A stretch of 64,000 nucleotides of DNA from Collinsella aerofaciens (GTDB taxonomy: Bacteria > Actinomycetota > Coriobacteriia > Coriobacteriales > Coriobacteriaceae): the NCBI RefSeq assembly GCF_015548375.1, contig NZ_JADMWW010000008.1, forward strand, positions 19,989 to 83,988. Reading direction: 5' to 3'. The notes under the pieces are model-generated. The model worked only from the letters and a program-made list of their open reading frames with translations, did not search any database and was not told the DNA's origin. The translations under genes and the position numbers were made by a program. Positions 35,350 through 45,050 of this stretch are shown here, piece after piece; positions within the stretch are counted from its first letter, which is position 1, and the number at the start of each line of letters is the position of its first letter.

Positions 35350-38256
35350 TTAGTTCTTTGCCGTGGCGACGCCGTCCGACTCCGCATACGCCCACAGGGC
35401 GTAGACGGTCGTGTCGCGTTCCATCTTGATTGTCGAGAGAGGCGTCCCCCCCCCCGCCCTGTCGGGCATGTAGCCCTTGAAGACGAGGCGGCGCCACGTT
35501 CCGTCCTCGCGCTTGGCGAAGACGTCCTCGTAGCCGGCGAGCGTCACGGACTCGCCGCGGTAAAAGGCGGTATGCCCCACGCCGCCATCGCCGATTGCCG
35601 GCAGGTCGATCTTATCGAGCCTGTGCCTCTCGGCAAGACCGGTGAAATCGGGCAGCCCGAGCGCACCGTCAACCGCATCCGCGCCATCGCTCGGCTTTCT
35701 GCGGTAGACGGTCCCGGCGTCGGGCTCAACCGATCCTTCCGCGTACTCGATGCGCAGCGTGCAGCGGTTGCGCCCGTATAGCTTCAGTGCGCCCTTCCTG
35801 GGAATCTCGAGGGAGCCGGCTGGATCGCGCAGGGCGGCGTCCTTGAACCAGCCCGTGAATCCGGTGGCCGCGTCCTCGCCGTAGTGTGCATAGAGGTTGC
35901 AGGGGTTTTTCCCGGCAGCCTCCAGCGCGGCCACGATGGGCGCGTATCGATCGCCGGGATGGACATTCTTATCGACATATACTCGATGACCGTCATCGAT
36001 GCCGTCCGCATAGTACTCGACGCTTGCCGACTCGATGAGGCAGGGCTTGGATATGACGGTGCCGCGATAGCGGTCCGTCCATATGCGGTCGGTGTTCCTG
36101 GAAGGAAGGCGAAGGGCCAACATGGCGGCTGCGTATAGGCACCCGGAACCGAACTCCTCGGTCACCTTGACGTTCTCCTCGGCGCTGAACTCCCGCACCA
36201 CCCGCGCGCCCGTCGGCTTGCGGATAAGGTGGACGTTCATGCCCGAGATCTTGGTATCGGAGCTCCCGTCCGGCTCGGGACCGCATGCCGGTGCCGTCTC
36301 GAGCGTCAAGGGCTCGTCTTTTGAGTTGTGGACGTACACCGGGTCGCTCCACGCGCAGGTGCCGCCGAGCAGCTTGGTCCTGACCACGAGGTCGTACTCG
36401 TCTGCGATGTCCCCGGTCAGCCACACCTTAACGCGGCTGATTATCTCGGTATCATAGTCCCCATTCGAGCACACCTTGGACCCGTCGGCGCCCTCATCCC
36501 ATTCGCCGCCGGTGAAGCGCTGTGCCGCATAGTGAATCGATCCCTTGAATTTCGAATCCTGAAGACGCATCTCGAGGCTGAAGATGGAATGTCCCCCATG
36601 GGGCCAACCGATATGGTGGTGCGAGTAGGCCTCGGTCTGCTGGCCTCCCCATGTCGCGACTCGGCAGGATGCCATGATCGCGGTGTCATCGCTTGCGACC
36701 GCCTCCTCCGAGTCCGTCATGTACAGACGGAAAATCGGGTAGACGGGCAGTTCGCTCTCGTTTTTTGCCCCCAGGACATATCCCGCCGGCTTGATGCTCT
36801 TAGATTCGTCCTTGAACTTGTTGTGCCACCCCAGAATCTTCAGGCTGTCGCCGACCTGGGCCTCGTCCTTGGATAGCCCGACGTCGCCGTGGCAGACGAC
36901 TTCCTCGAGAATCCATTGGGCGTTGACCTGGGTTGCCCAGAGTCCCGGGCACGCCGGATTGGACACGGCGACGCAGGTGCTGCTGTCATCCCGAGTAACC
37001 CCCCAGGTGTCGAGCCTCTGCCCGTCCGCATCGGAGGTGATGAACCAGCATTTGTGGTCCGTCTCGTTCGTGACAGCGGGCTCATGGTGGACCCACCAGG
37101 AATTCGTGAGGTTAGTCGATTCGGGGTTACGCCAGATTTTTGCGTAACCCCGCTCCATGGTGGGAGAGGTGTGGCCATAGTTATCCAGGCCTCGATCGAG
37201 ACCGGGGCCGATCATGTTCGCGATGCAGAAAGTGAAGCATCCCAGCCCATCGGATTTATTCGGCCAGAACATCCAGTTCTGATTGACCCCGTCATAGTCA
37301 TGGTAGAGGCAGGTGCCGCGACCGTTCTCGTAGCGAGCGACGGGGACATTGTTCTCGTAATAGCCCTGGACGAGGTCGACCCTCAGGTTCGGTGCGGTGA
37401 CGGGGATGATCTTGAAGATGCCGCCCATGAGCGACATGTCGTTGTCGATATATATCTTGTCGGTCTGGACGGACATGTCCCTATCCTTCGGAGCATTCTG
37501 CGAGGAGACGATGGCCGATGAGGGCCTGACGTTGTTCTTCCAGCAATTGAAGATATCGATATGCGCATAGACGTTGTGGCCGGTCTTTGCCTGCCTGCGT
37601 CTCAGGAATGTCGACCATCCGGGACCCTCATAGAACCCGTGGTAGAGCCATCCGTAGGCATTCACATGGCGGTCCTCGCCCTCGGAGCCGTCGTTGATGA
37701 GGTTGCCGACGAAGTTGCCGACCGGCACGCCGTCGATATAGCACGTGCCCTTGTTGTCGTCGCCGTCATCGCGTCCCAGCCAATATCCCCTCCAGGGATT
37801 GCTCGCGCAGTAGGAGGTGCAGTAGTAGAACGGACGGAAAACGATGTGGTCATAGAGCTCGTCGGACCAATCGCACTCGAATACCATCGCGAAGGCGTAG
37901 CCAAGTCGGTGGCTGTAGTCATTGTAGATATTCCATAAGTCCCAGTTGTTCGCATAGCCGAACCAGCGATCGTTGACGCCACGGGTCCGATCCGGATGCG
38001 TCAGGTCACCGCTGTCCTTGCTTGGTCCGATATAGCCGGCTCCGGGCCCGAAGTCGACGGCTGCATATGCGAGCGCATCGCTCGCGCCCATCAGGCCGAG
38101 GCCGGCGGCGATGGCGAGGGCCGCGAGGAAACCGCGACGCGAGACCGGTGTGAATAAGCCTGTATCAGATTTGCCGTCATTCAGCAGTGCGGCATCCCCG
38201 GCCAGTCGGGCATCAGTTGACTTTTCCCCGTTAGCCCCTTTTTTCCAGGAACCCAT
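35350..38256 (-). CDS. Tat-exported InlB-repeat surface protein, intact paralogue
   Basis: A 968-aa paralogue of the previous gene. A ~50-residue cytoplasmic head precedes the textbook Tat motif VSRRGFLAALAIAAGLGLMG, cleaved after DALA. A large extracellular region with many Trp and Cys follows, then InlB-like modules (GFTGWFKDAALRD, LKLYGRNRCTLRIEYAEGS) and a last repeat ending KMERDTTVYALWAYAES. A run of ten G (35455-35446) near the C-terminus is in frame here (DRAGGGTPLS). The start at 38256 follows GAGGGAG; the longer frame to 38325 is not supported. The protein lacks an LPXTG-type anchor, so it may be released or held by its repeats. Confidence 0.8.
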   Translation of the reverse strand: MGSWKKGANGEKSTDARLAGDAALLNDGKSDTGLFTPVSRRGFLAALAIAAGLGLMGASDALAYAAVDFGPGAGYIGPSKDSGDLTHPDRTRGVNDRWFGYANNWDLWNIYNDYSHRLGYAFAMVFECDWSDELYDHIVFRPFYYCTSYCASNPWRGYWLGRDDGDDNKGTCYIDGVPVGNFVGNLINDGSEGEDRHVNAYGWLYHGFYEGPGWSTFLRRRQAKTGHNVYAHIDIFNCWKNNVRPSSAIVSSQNAPKDRDMSVQTDKIYIDNDMSLMGGIFKIIPVTAPNLRVDLVQGYYENNVPVARYENGRGTCLYHDYDGVNQNWMFWPNKSDGLGCFTFCIANMIGPGLDRGLDNYGHTSPTMERGYAKIWRNPESTNLTNSWWVHHEPAVTNETDHKCWFITSDADGQRLDTWGVTRDDSSTCVAVSNPACPGLWATQVNAQWILEEVVCHGDVGLSKDEAQVGDSLKILGWHNKFKDESKSIKPAGYVLGAKNESELPVYPIFRLYMTDSEEAVASDDTAIMASCRVATWGGQQTEAYSHHHIGWPHGGHSIFSLEMRLQDSKFKGSIHYAAQRFTGGEWDEGADGSKVCSNGDYDTEIISRVKVWLTGDIADEYDLVVRTKLLGGTCAWSDPVYVHNSKDEPLTLETAPACGPEPDGSSDTKISGMNVHLIRKPTGARVVREFSAEENVKVTEEFGSGCLYAAAMLALRLPSRNTDRIWTDRYRGTVISKPCLIESASVEYYADGIDDGHRVYVDKNVHPGDRYAPIVAALEAAGKNPCNLYAHYGEDAATGFTGWFKDAALRDPAGSLEIPRKGALKLYGRNRCTLRIEYAEGSVEPDAGTVYRRKPSDGADAVDGALGLPDFTGLAERHRLDKIDLPAIGDGGVGHTAFYRGESVTLAGYEDVFAKREDGTWRRLVFKGYMPDRAGGGTPLSTIKMERDTTVYALWAYAESDGVATAKN
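35446..35455. repeat. Poly-C/G tract (10) in the intact surface gene
   Basis: Ten C on the + strand, in frame here, about 32 codons before the stop. Gain or loss of one base would change only the final repeat. Confidence 0.8.
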
Positions 38257-38257
38257 C

Positions 38258-38641
38258 TCAGTACTCCCTCGATTTGACGGCGGATAGGCCGCAGCAGGCC
38301 AGAACGGCCAAATAGACACCCGCATGGCACAGGTCGAGCCTCAGCACGGCGAGTGCGCAGGCCGCAAGGCCGAACACGGCGGTGAGCGCGTAGAATCGCC
38401 AGCCATCGACCTTGCGCGCTATGAGGGCGAAGATGAATATGGCCAAGGGGATCCAGATGCTCTCGATGGAGCCCCGCGTCAGATAGAAAAGGACGGCACG
38501 CCCGCCCATCGTGGGAGCTATGTTGACGATGATGGAATAAGCGGAGAAGGCACAGGAAGGCAGAAGGGCCGCTGAAGACACCAGCGCCGAGAGGGAGAGC
38601 TCCTCCTCATCCGGCCCCATAAGAGAAAGGTTATCAAACAC
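38258..38641 (-). CDS. Small polytopic membrane protein, 127 aa
   Basis: A GTG start with GGAGGA upstream. Four hydrophobic helices (e.g. SALVSSAALLPSCAFSAYSI, WIPLAIFIFALIA, FYALTAVFGLAACALAVL). Not recognised. Its TGA overlaps the region just before the surface-protein ATG (TGAGATG), and it is first in the operon under regulon site 6. It may help export or anchor the two large Tat substrates that follow. Function inferred only from this coupling. Confidence 0.6.
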   Translation of the reverse strand: MFDNLSLMGPDEEELSLSALVSSAALLPSCAFSAYSIIVNIAPTMGGRAVLFYLTRGSIESIWIPLAIFIFALIARKVDGWRFYALTAVFGLAACALAVLRLDLCHAGVYLAVLACCGLSAVKSREY

Positions 38642-38746
38642 TCGATGTCCTCCAAGGAACTACGGTTGCCATCAGATGCACGGGGCCTTGTGGCGACCAG
38701 CCCGCCACAAGCCCATGGTTGCTTGCGGGCATTCGGCCCCATCAAA

Positions 38747-38800
38747 AGCGTAAATCGACAACATGTATAGTGCCGGGTGGTTTGGTGCCATTGGGTGACA
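38747..38800 (-). promoter_or_regulatory. Element-wide regulon promoter, site 6 (surface-protein operon)
   Basis: Minus strand: TGTCACC (38800-38794), CAA, TGGCACC (38790-38784), AAA; 31 nt on is TACGCT (38752-38747). Confidence 0.7.
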
Positions 38801-38877
38801 GGATCGGTCGTGGGCGACTGCTATCCTGGGGTAAAATGTCGTAAGGAATCGGTGCGTCTATCGGAGTATGCAGAAAA

Positions 38878-39855
38878 ATGTTGAACAAATTATTTAATTT
38901 GCTGGCTAGGGCAAATAAAGATAGGAAGCCCGCCGATAGCCCACATGCGAATAGGTCCCTGAGCCCGGAGCTGCAGCGACATTTTGTCCAGAGCTATATC
39001 GATCAGGTCGGGTTCGAGCGCGAGAACTCCATCCCGAACGGCGTGTATGAGACGTCCATCGTCTCTTTCGTGTTCAACCATGAGAGGATCGAGGGCAGCT
39101 CGCTCACAGAATGGCAGACGAGGACGATTTTCGAAACGAGGGACACCGTTCTCGCGGACTCTACCACCCCGGGAAATGTCCGCGAAACCGCAAACCACAC
39201 GAAAATGTTCGATTTCCTTTTCGATTCACTGGATAGGGAGCTCACTCCCGAACTCATAAAGGAGATCCACCTGCAACTCATGGACGGAGTGATGGACGTA
39301 CCCGGCCGATGGAAGGTCTTGGGGAACGGAGTGGGAAGCGTCATCACGGCGCGACCGGAGGAGGTCCCCGCGCTGATCGACCGCCTTGTCTCCGAATATA
39401 ACAAGTATCAGCCGTCCCTGGAGAATATCGTCAGGTTCCACGTGCGATTCGAGACAATCCACCCCTTCCCGGACGGTAACGGCAGGGTCGGAAGGGCAAT
39501 TGCCTTTAGAGAGTGCCTACGCGCCGGCCTTGTTCCGTTTATCGTGACGGACGCGTCCAAGGATGCCTACTACGACTCTCTCGATGAGTTCAGGGCGGGA
39601 AAAGCCGACCCCCTTCTGACTTACGCTGAGGATATGCAGGTTGATTTCGCTTCCACGGTAGCACCAATTCTCACCGACCGGTCACTTTCGGATCAACTGC
39701 TCGGTGAGCTTGGCGTGGATAGGCCGAATTTCGATGAGGACGCCGGCTTCGTCGGCCCATCCACGAAATCGCTGAAGTCCAATCTTGCCGCCGCTAATAT
39801 GAACAGAACTACAACCAGTTCTGATAGTAAGACTGTCCGCACTCGTCGGATTTAG
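38878..39855 (+). CDS. Fic domain protein (AMPylase family) 1
   Basis: A 325-aa Fic protein. The catalytic motif HPFPDGNGRVGR is complete (His near residue 198). The inhibitory helix region FNHERIEGSSL keeps the Glu-Gly, but the Ser/Thr normally four residues before that Glu is His. An N-terminal ~45-residue extension and a Ser/Thr/Asn-rich tail flank the domain. Fic enzymes move AMP from ATP onto protein hydroxyls. GGAG lies 12 nt before the ATG. It is transcribed alone, ending at the terminator at 39871. Confidence 0.9.
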   Translation: MLNKLFNLLARANKDRKPADSPHANRSLSPELQRHFVQSYIDQVGFERENSIPNGVYETSIVSFVFNHERIEGSSLTEWQTRTIFETRDTVLADSTTPGNVRETANHTKMFDFLFDSLDRELTPELIKEIHLQLMDGVMDVPGRWKVLGNGVGSVITARPEEVPALIDRLVSEYNKYQPSLENIVRFHVRFETIHPFPDGNGRVGRAIAFRECLRAGLVPFIVTDASKDAYYDSLDEFRAGKADPLLTYAEDMQVDFASTVAPILTDRSLSDQLLGELGVDRPNFDEDAGFVGPSTKSLKSNLAAANMNRTTTSSDSKTVRTRRI

Positions 39856-39870
39856 CTTCAGGCATTCGTC

Positions 39871-39898
39871 GGGCCGCTCTTGTCGAGCGGCCCTCTCC
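39871..39898 (+). terminator. Terminator of Fic gene 1
   Basis: GGGCCGCTC pairs with GAGCGGCCC, followed by TCTCC. Confidence 0.7.
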
Positions 39899-40008
39899 AT
39901 GCGTTAATGAACGCTCGTCGCAGTGTTTACACTATACAAACGCCTGTATCTCCACCCTGTCATCCCATGCCTTGTTTCCAGTTGAATTCTTCAATCCTGT
40001 CGCTCGTC

Positions 40009-40284
40009 TTAGCAGTCGACAAAGCGGACGGGGACGTCCATGGGCAACGGTTCACGCGTCGTGACCTTGATCGATCCGAAACTCGAATTCAGCACCTTCC
40101 GATGGGCGATATCGGCGGGCATACGAAAATAGTCCTCGCTGTCGATATGCACGGTGCAGGTGGGCCACCCGCCGCACGTGACAACAACCAACTCCCCTAC
40201 CGCGGTGGCGCTCTCGAGGAATTCGCGGACCGTCATCTCGCGGCGCACTAAATCGGCGCCCATGTTGGGATCGGTTTCAAACAT
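40009..40284 (-). CDS. Hypothetical protein, 91 aa
   Basis: Not recognised. The ATG at 40284 is chosen because GGAGGAAAT lies just upstream; the longer frame to 40527 runs through the regulon site. A small mixed alpha/beta protein: a helical head (GADLVRREMTVREFLESA), then strands (ELVVVTCGGW, CTVHIDSEDYF) and VPVRFVDC at the end. No signal or membrane segment. Divergent from the adhesin gene. Confidence 0.55.
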   Translation of the reverse strand: MFETDPNMGADLVRREMTVREFLESATAVGELVVVTCGGWPTCTVHIDSEDYFRMPADIAHRKVLNSSFGSIKVTTREPLPMDVPVRFVDC

Positions 40285-40496
40285 ATAATTTCCTCCGGTA
40301 ACTCGTTGACGAGGGCGCATGCGCGCCATTGTATTCGCGTCGTCAAAAGGCAGACCGGAAATCTGTAATGTCCAGTTTACTACAAGCAGCCTCACCGGAT
40401 CCGAACTCCCCTGAACAGTTGTTCCGAGCGGGCGACTGGGATACCTCACACGGTAGCGTGAAAACGATAGGTCCAATAAGCACCGCAGGCGCGAAC

Positions 40497-40550
40497 TGTC
40501 ACCCCGTGGCACCAAATCGGCAGGCATAGCGCCGATGCCGGCGGTACGTT
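40497..40550 (+). promoter_or_regulatory. Element-wide regulon promoter, site 7 (adhesin)
   Basis: TGTCACC (40497-40503), CCG, TGGCACC (40507-40513), AAA; 31 nt on is TACGTT (40545-40550). The adhesin start is at 40647. Confidence 0.7.
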
Positions 40551-40646
40551 AGACCATGGGGACGCATACCCATAAACGCAGCCCGAAACCCGCGTCCCCT
40601 CTCCGGTAACCGAGAGAATGGAGCATTCATGCGACCTGGAGGAAAG

Positions 40647-43600
40647 ATGAAGGAGTGCGCCGGCAGGCTCTTTCGCCGCATCGGCGCCCGTCTCAAGAAA
40701 GGCGCGGTCCTCGGCACCGGAGCGGTGCTTATCGCGAGCCAGGTGCTCTCCGTCGTACCGGCGCCGACTGCCGCTTATGCCGCATCGTCTGAGACGATTA
40801 CGCGCGGCGAGCGCGTGAACTACGGCGGCTTCTACATGTACAACTCGACGACCTCGGAGGGCACGCCGGCGATCTGCCTCGACCCGGCCAAACGCCATCC
40901 GCTGGACGCCTCAACGGCCCAGGCGCAACTTCCGATCGAAAGCGACTGGTCAAAGTGCTATACGGGAGGGGGCGGTGAGCAGACCAAGATAGACCGCCTC
41001 GACGGTATGGCGAGGGTCCTCTACTACGGCCCCACGGGCCCGGGTTTCGAAGAGGCGAAGGCGAAGGGCCTTTGGAACTTCAACTGGTACGACGGCACGC
41101 CCCTGGACTACGGCAAGATGCTCGCCATCCAGCATATCGCGCTCTCGGCGCTTTCCAAGAGCTCCAGCCAGTACGGTATGCAGGGCACGACGGCCGCGTT
41201 CCGCAACTGGTGCTATAAGACCATCCTCTACTACAACGGCAATATCAACGCGGGCACATTCCTTGCAAATCTGGACAAGAATTTGCCGGGGCCCGCACCC
41301 CAGTCCTTCAAGGACACGATCTACCTCGTCAACTACGGCACCGGCACCCAGTGCCTCATCACCTTCCACAACAAGGGCAAGCTGAAGCTCAAGAAGGCGA
41401 GCTCCAACCCCGGCATCTCCGACAATAACCCGTGCTATTCGCTCGAGGGCGCGACCTACGGCGTCTACTCCGACTCCGGTTGCACCCAGCAGGTGGGAAC
41501 GCTCACCTGCAACGCATCCGGCGACTCCAACGTAATCGATATCGCCCCGGGCACCTACTACGTCAAGGAGACCAAGGCGGGCAAGTCCTATGCGCTTGAT
41601 GAGGGGATCCACCAAGTGAACGTGTCGGGCGGCCAGACTGCCACCGTGAACGTTACCGACGCGCCCCAGAACGACCCCGCCGACATGCTGGTCGCCAAGG
41701 TCGATAGCGAGACGGGCAAGGCCTCCCCGCTCGGTGCCGGCACGCTCGCGGGCGCGGAGTTCACCGTCAAGTACTATGACGGCTTCTACACCCAGGAGAA
41801 CCTGCCCGAGAAGGCCACGAGGACTTGGGTTCTGAAAACGGATGAGAATGGCCGCACTTCTCTTGCGCGCGTTACCCTTGATAAAGACAAATACTTTGTT
41901 TCCGGCGATAGCTTCTATACGAGCACAAATGGGAACATTACCCTCCCAATTGGCACCGTAACTGTCCAGGAGACAAAGGCGCCCAGCGGATATCTTCTTT
42001 CGGATAATTCTATTCATATCCAGCAAATTACATCTAATACAACGACAGAGCGTGTAACCACCTTCGTTGAGCCCAGCGAGGACGCCCCCACCGTGCGCGA
42101 GCAGGTCAAGCGCGGGGACATCGCCTTCAATAAGGTGCATGGCGAGGATATGACCGGTCTCGCGGGCGTCCCGTTCAAGATCACGTCCAAGACCACGGGC
42201 GAGAGCCACATCGCGATCACCGACGTGAACGGCATCCTCACGACCGAGGCCTCCGCCTGCCCGCATACCCAGAACACCAACGGCAATGATGCCGCCCTGC
42301 ACGCCGAGGGCACCGTAGACGAGTCGAAGCTCTCCATCGACAACGGCCTGTGGTTCTCCGGCTCCAAGGACGCCCAGACCGCGGCAGACGACTCCAAGGG
42401 CGCGCTGCCATATGACACCTACACCTTCGAGGAACTCCGCTGCACAACGAATACCAGCCTCAACCTCGTCAAGTTCGAGGTGACCGTGAGCCGCGACGCC
42501 TACACGATCGACCGCGGCACGGTGGACGACAACCCCATCGAGATCGGCACTACCGCGACCGACGGGGCCGACGGGGACCATAAGCTCCTGGCCTCGAACC
42601 AGGCCGAGATCGTCGACTCCGTCTCCTACAAGGGACTCAAGAAGGGCACCGAGTACGAGCTGCAGGGCACACTCATGGATGCCGAGACCGGAGAGGCCCT
42701 GAAGGGTATGGATGGTAAGGAGATCACCGCCACAGCCAAGTTCACCCCCAAGGCGTCCAGCGGCAAGCAGAAGGTTAAGTTCAAGTTCGACGCCACGCTT
42801 CTCGGTGGCCACAAGGCCGTCGTCTTCGAGCGCCTCTATCTGGACGGCAAGATCCAGGCCTCGCATGAGGACCCCGAGGACGAGGACCAGACGATCGAGT
42901 TCCTGCCCGTCGAGATCGGCACCACAGCGACTGATGCGGCAGACGGCGACAAGTCCATCGGCGTCGGCAAGGCCGTAACTGTCGAGGACGAGGTTTCATA
43001 CAAGAACCTCGCAACGGGCCGTGAGTACACTGTGACCGGCACGTTGATGGACTCGGCGACCGGAGAGCCCATCAAGGATGCAGAGGGTAATACCGTAACG
43101 GCGTCCACGACCTTCGAGCCCGAGGATACCGTGGGCAAGGTGAAAGTGACGTTCTCGGTCGACACCTCGACCCTTTCCAACAAGAAGCTCGTCGTGTTCG
43201 AGAAGCTCGAGGCGGACGGCAACGTCATCGCCAGCCACGAGGACCTGACCGACGAGGGGCAGACCGTCGAGGTCATCCCGCCCGAGATCAAGACGTCGGC
43301 AGCCGATGGCGCCGACGGCGATAAGGAAGTCACCGCCGACGGCAAGGCCACCATCGTCGACACCGTCAAGTACACCGGCCTCGTCCCCGGCACCGAATAC
43401 GAACTCCAGGGCACCCTCATGGATGCCGAGACCGGAGAGGCGCTGAGGGGCGTGGATGGCAAGGAAATCACCGCTTCAGCCAAGTTCACGCCGCAGGCCC
43501 AGGACGGAACCAAGGATGTGACCTTTACCTTCGATGCGAGTGCGCTGGGCGGCGCGAAGACCGTAGTTTTCGAGAAGCTGTTCGTCGACGGTACCCTCAT

Positions 43601-44474
43601 CGGCTCGCACGAGGACCCGACGGACAAGGACCAGACGGTCGAGATCTCTCCGAGCCTCAAGACCACCGCGGCCACAATCCAGGGCAGCAAGGTTGTGAAG
43701 CCCGAGGACGAGGCCGCAATCGTCGATACCGTCCACCTCAAGGGCCTGCGTCCAGGCCAGAGCTACACCCTCACAGCCTCGATCAACAAGAAGGCCGACG
43801 GCACACAGCTCACGCTCACGGACGTGAAAGACGCCTCGACCCTTGCCGGCAACGGCATCCAGAAGGGATCCGATACCGACGCCGCCGGCACAGATCTCTC
43901 TAAGGCACTCGTCGACGTCACCGGAACGGGCTCCTTCGTAAACATCCCCGAGGGCGCGAAGCTCACCAAGAACGATGACGGGACCTACACGCTCACCGTG
44001 CCGGGCGCGACTCAGGACGCGGCCGACATCGTGACGAAGCTGAGTGGCGGCCAGGTGAAACTCGTGTCCTCCGATAAGAGCAACAAGACCGAGGGCGACA
44101 ATACGGCAACCGAAACCGAATCGACCGGAAGGGGCTCCACGCTGGGCACCTACGAGGTCATCGCCAACGGACAGGTGCGGTTCACCCCCACCGTCTCGGA
44201 CCTCGATGTGGACGTCCCCATGGTGTTCAAGGCCTCCGACGTCGCGGGCCAGCAGGCTGTCGTATTCGAGAGCCTGCAGCGCGATACGGACGGCAGGGAG
44301 ATCTCCAAGGAGACCGACCTTGAGGATACCGACCAGACCATCGATATCGAGAACACCCCCGAGGGCAAGAACCTCGAGCAGACCGGCAACTGGGTCCTCT
44401 ACGTGGCAATCGCCGCAGGAGTCGCGGCCTGCATCGCCGGAATCGTCCTGGTCTGCCGCAAGCGCAAGATCTAA
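40647..44474 (+). CDS. Thioester/VaFE-repeat cell-wall adhesin (SpaA-like)
   Basis: 1,275 aa. The start at 40647 has GGAGG five bases upstream; the upstream ATG (40629) is less likely. Signal peptide to about residue 45 (VPAPTAAYAAS). A thioester domain follows: Cys77 (AICLDP) and Gln162 (LAIQHIAL). Then two SpaA-type domains with Lys/Glu isopeptide patterns (YYVKETKAG, TVQETKAPSGY), a third degenerate one, and at least three VaFE repeats (EIGTTATDGADGD... YELQGTLMDAETGE... ASHEDPEDEDQT), which form Thr-Gln ester crosslinks. The C-terminus has LEQTG near 1243, a membrane helix and a CRKRKI tail. An AT-rich patch lies at 41821-42060. Confidence 0.9.
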   Translation: MKECAGRLFRRIGARLKKGAVLGTGAVLIASQVLSVVPAPTAAYAASSETITRGERVNYGGFYMYNSTTSEGTPAICLDPAKRHPLDASTAQAQLPIESDWSKCYTGGGGEQTKIDRLDGMARVLYYGPTGPGFEEAKAKGLWNFNWYDGTPLDYGKMLAIQHIALSALSKSSSQYGMQGTTAAFRNWCYKTILYYNGNINAGTFLANLDKNLPGPAPQSFKDTIYLVNYGTGTQCLITFHNKGKLKLKKASSNPGISDNNPCYSLEGATYGVYSDSGCTQQVGTLTCNASGDSNVIDIAPGTYYVKETKAGKSYALDEGIHQVNVSGGQTATVNVTDAPQNDPADMLVAKVDSETGKASPLGAGTLAGAEFTVKYYDGFYTQENLPEKATRTWVLKTDENGRTSLARVTLDKDKYFVSGDSFYTSTNGNITLPIGTVTVQETKAPSGYLLSDNSIHIQQITSNTTTERVTTFVEPSEDAPTVREQVKRGDIAFNKVHGEDMTGLAGVPFKITSKTTGESHIAITDVNGILTTEASACPHTQNTNGNDAALHAEGTVDESKLSIDNGLWFSGSKDAQTAADDSKGALPYDTYTFEELRCTTNTSLNLVKFEVTVSRDAYTIDRGTVDDNPIEIGTTATDGADGDHKLLASNQAEIVDSVSYKGLKKGTEYELQGTLMDAETGEALKGMDGKEITATAKFTPKASSGKQKVKFKFDATLLGGHKAVVFERLYLDGKIQASHEDPEDEDQTIEFLPVEIGTTATDAADGDKSIGVGKAVTVEDEVSYKNLATGREYTVTGTLMDSATGEPIKDAEGNTVTASTTFEPEDTVGKVKVTFSVDTSTLSNKKLVVFEKLEADGNVIASHEDLTDEGQTVEVIPPEIKTSAADGADGDKEVTADGKATIVDTVKYTGLVPGTEYELQGTLMDAETGEALRGVDGKEITASAKFTPQAQDGTKDVTFTFDASALGGAKTVVFEKLFVDGTLIGSHEDPTDKDQTVEISPSLKTTAATIQGSKVVKPEDEAAIVDTVHLKGLRPGQSYTLTASINKKADGTQLTLTDVKDASTLAGNGIQKGSDTDAAGTDLSKALVDVTGTGSFVNIPEGAKLTKNDDGTYTLTVPGATQDAADIVTKLSGGQVKLVSSDKSNKTEGDNTATETESTGRGSTLGTYEVIANGQVRFTPTVSDLDVDVPMVFKASDVAGQQAVVFESLQRDTDGREISKETDLEDTDQTIDIENTPEGKNLEQTGNWVLYVAIAAGVAACIAGIVLVCRKRKI

Positions 44475-44497
44475 CGCATATCCGCGATATAGCAGAA

Positions 44498-44527
44498 GGG
44501 CCCGCTCGAATGAGCGGGCCCTTTTTT
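44498..44527 (+). terminator. Terminator of the adhesin gene
   Basis: GGGCCCGCTC-GAAT-GAGCGGGCCC followed by TTTTTTCTT. Confidence 0.9.
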
Positions 44528-44642
44528 CTTACAGCGTTAATCGAATATTCCGTCTGAGCATGTCGCAAGGAACCGAAAGGAAGTTCCATCCTAACAGGGA
44601 CGAGGTCTCATTTGATGCCGTGAGCGCTCGCCCGAAAGCGAC

Positions 44643-44960
44643 TCATTGCCCGACCTCTTCCGGGCTGATGCCCATTTCAGCAAGTATATCGTCCGGTATC
44701 CTTATCGGGTCATCCCCGGAATCGTCCTCGGCCAACCCGTATTCCTGCACCTCGGCCTGACGCATAGCCAGTCGGACGCTCTCGGAATAGGGGCGGTTGA
44801 GATGTAACCAAGACTGTGAGGAAGCTGGCGATTCATCCAATTCCGCATCCTGGCTATCTCCGCTGCTCACCGCCTTCGGGACGGAAAGATCGCTTTCGAC
44901 AGCTGCCCTGTCCACCCATACTGATTCATCAGCCGATATTTCCGGCGAGACCTGAGCCAT
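44643..44960 (-). CDS. Hypothetical acidic protein, about 105 aa
   Basis: Not recognised. The ATG at 44960 has GAGGTGAT just upstream; two earlier in-frame codons are possible. Mostly acidic, Ser/Asp-rich first half, then a helix (SESVRLAMRQAEVQEYGLAEDD) and a C-terminal IPDDILAEMGISPEEVGQ. It could be an antitoxin or adaptor-type protein; no partner gene was found. The stretch 44970-45050 shows nothing clear. Confidence 0.5.
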   Translation of the reverse strand: MAQVSPEISADESVWVDRAAVESDLSVPKAVSSGDSQDAELDESPASSQSWLHLNRPYSESVRLAMRQAEVQEYGLAEDDSGDDPIRIPDDILAEMGISPEEVGQ

Positions 44961-45050
44961 ATACATCACCTCGTGTTAGAGAGCTTTGGATAACAAAGAA
45001 CCATTTCCCGATAAATCAGATGCGAAACGGGCAAACTGGAAGAGGAAGGC

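Noticed and set aside
40950..42866. 638-aa open frame opposite the adhesin
   Set aside because: Shadow of the adhesin gene, whose domains and signals are clear on the + strand.
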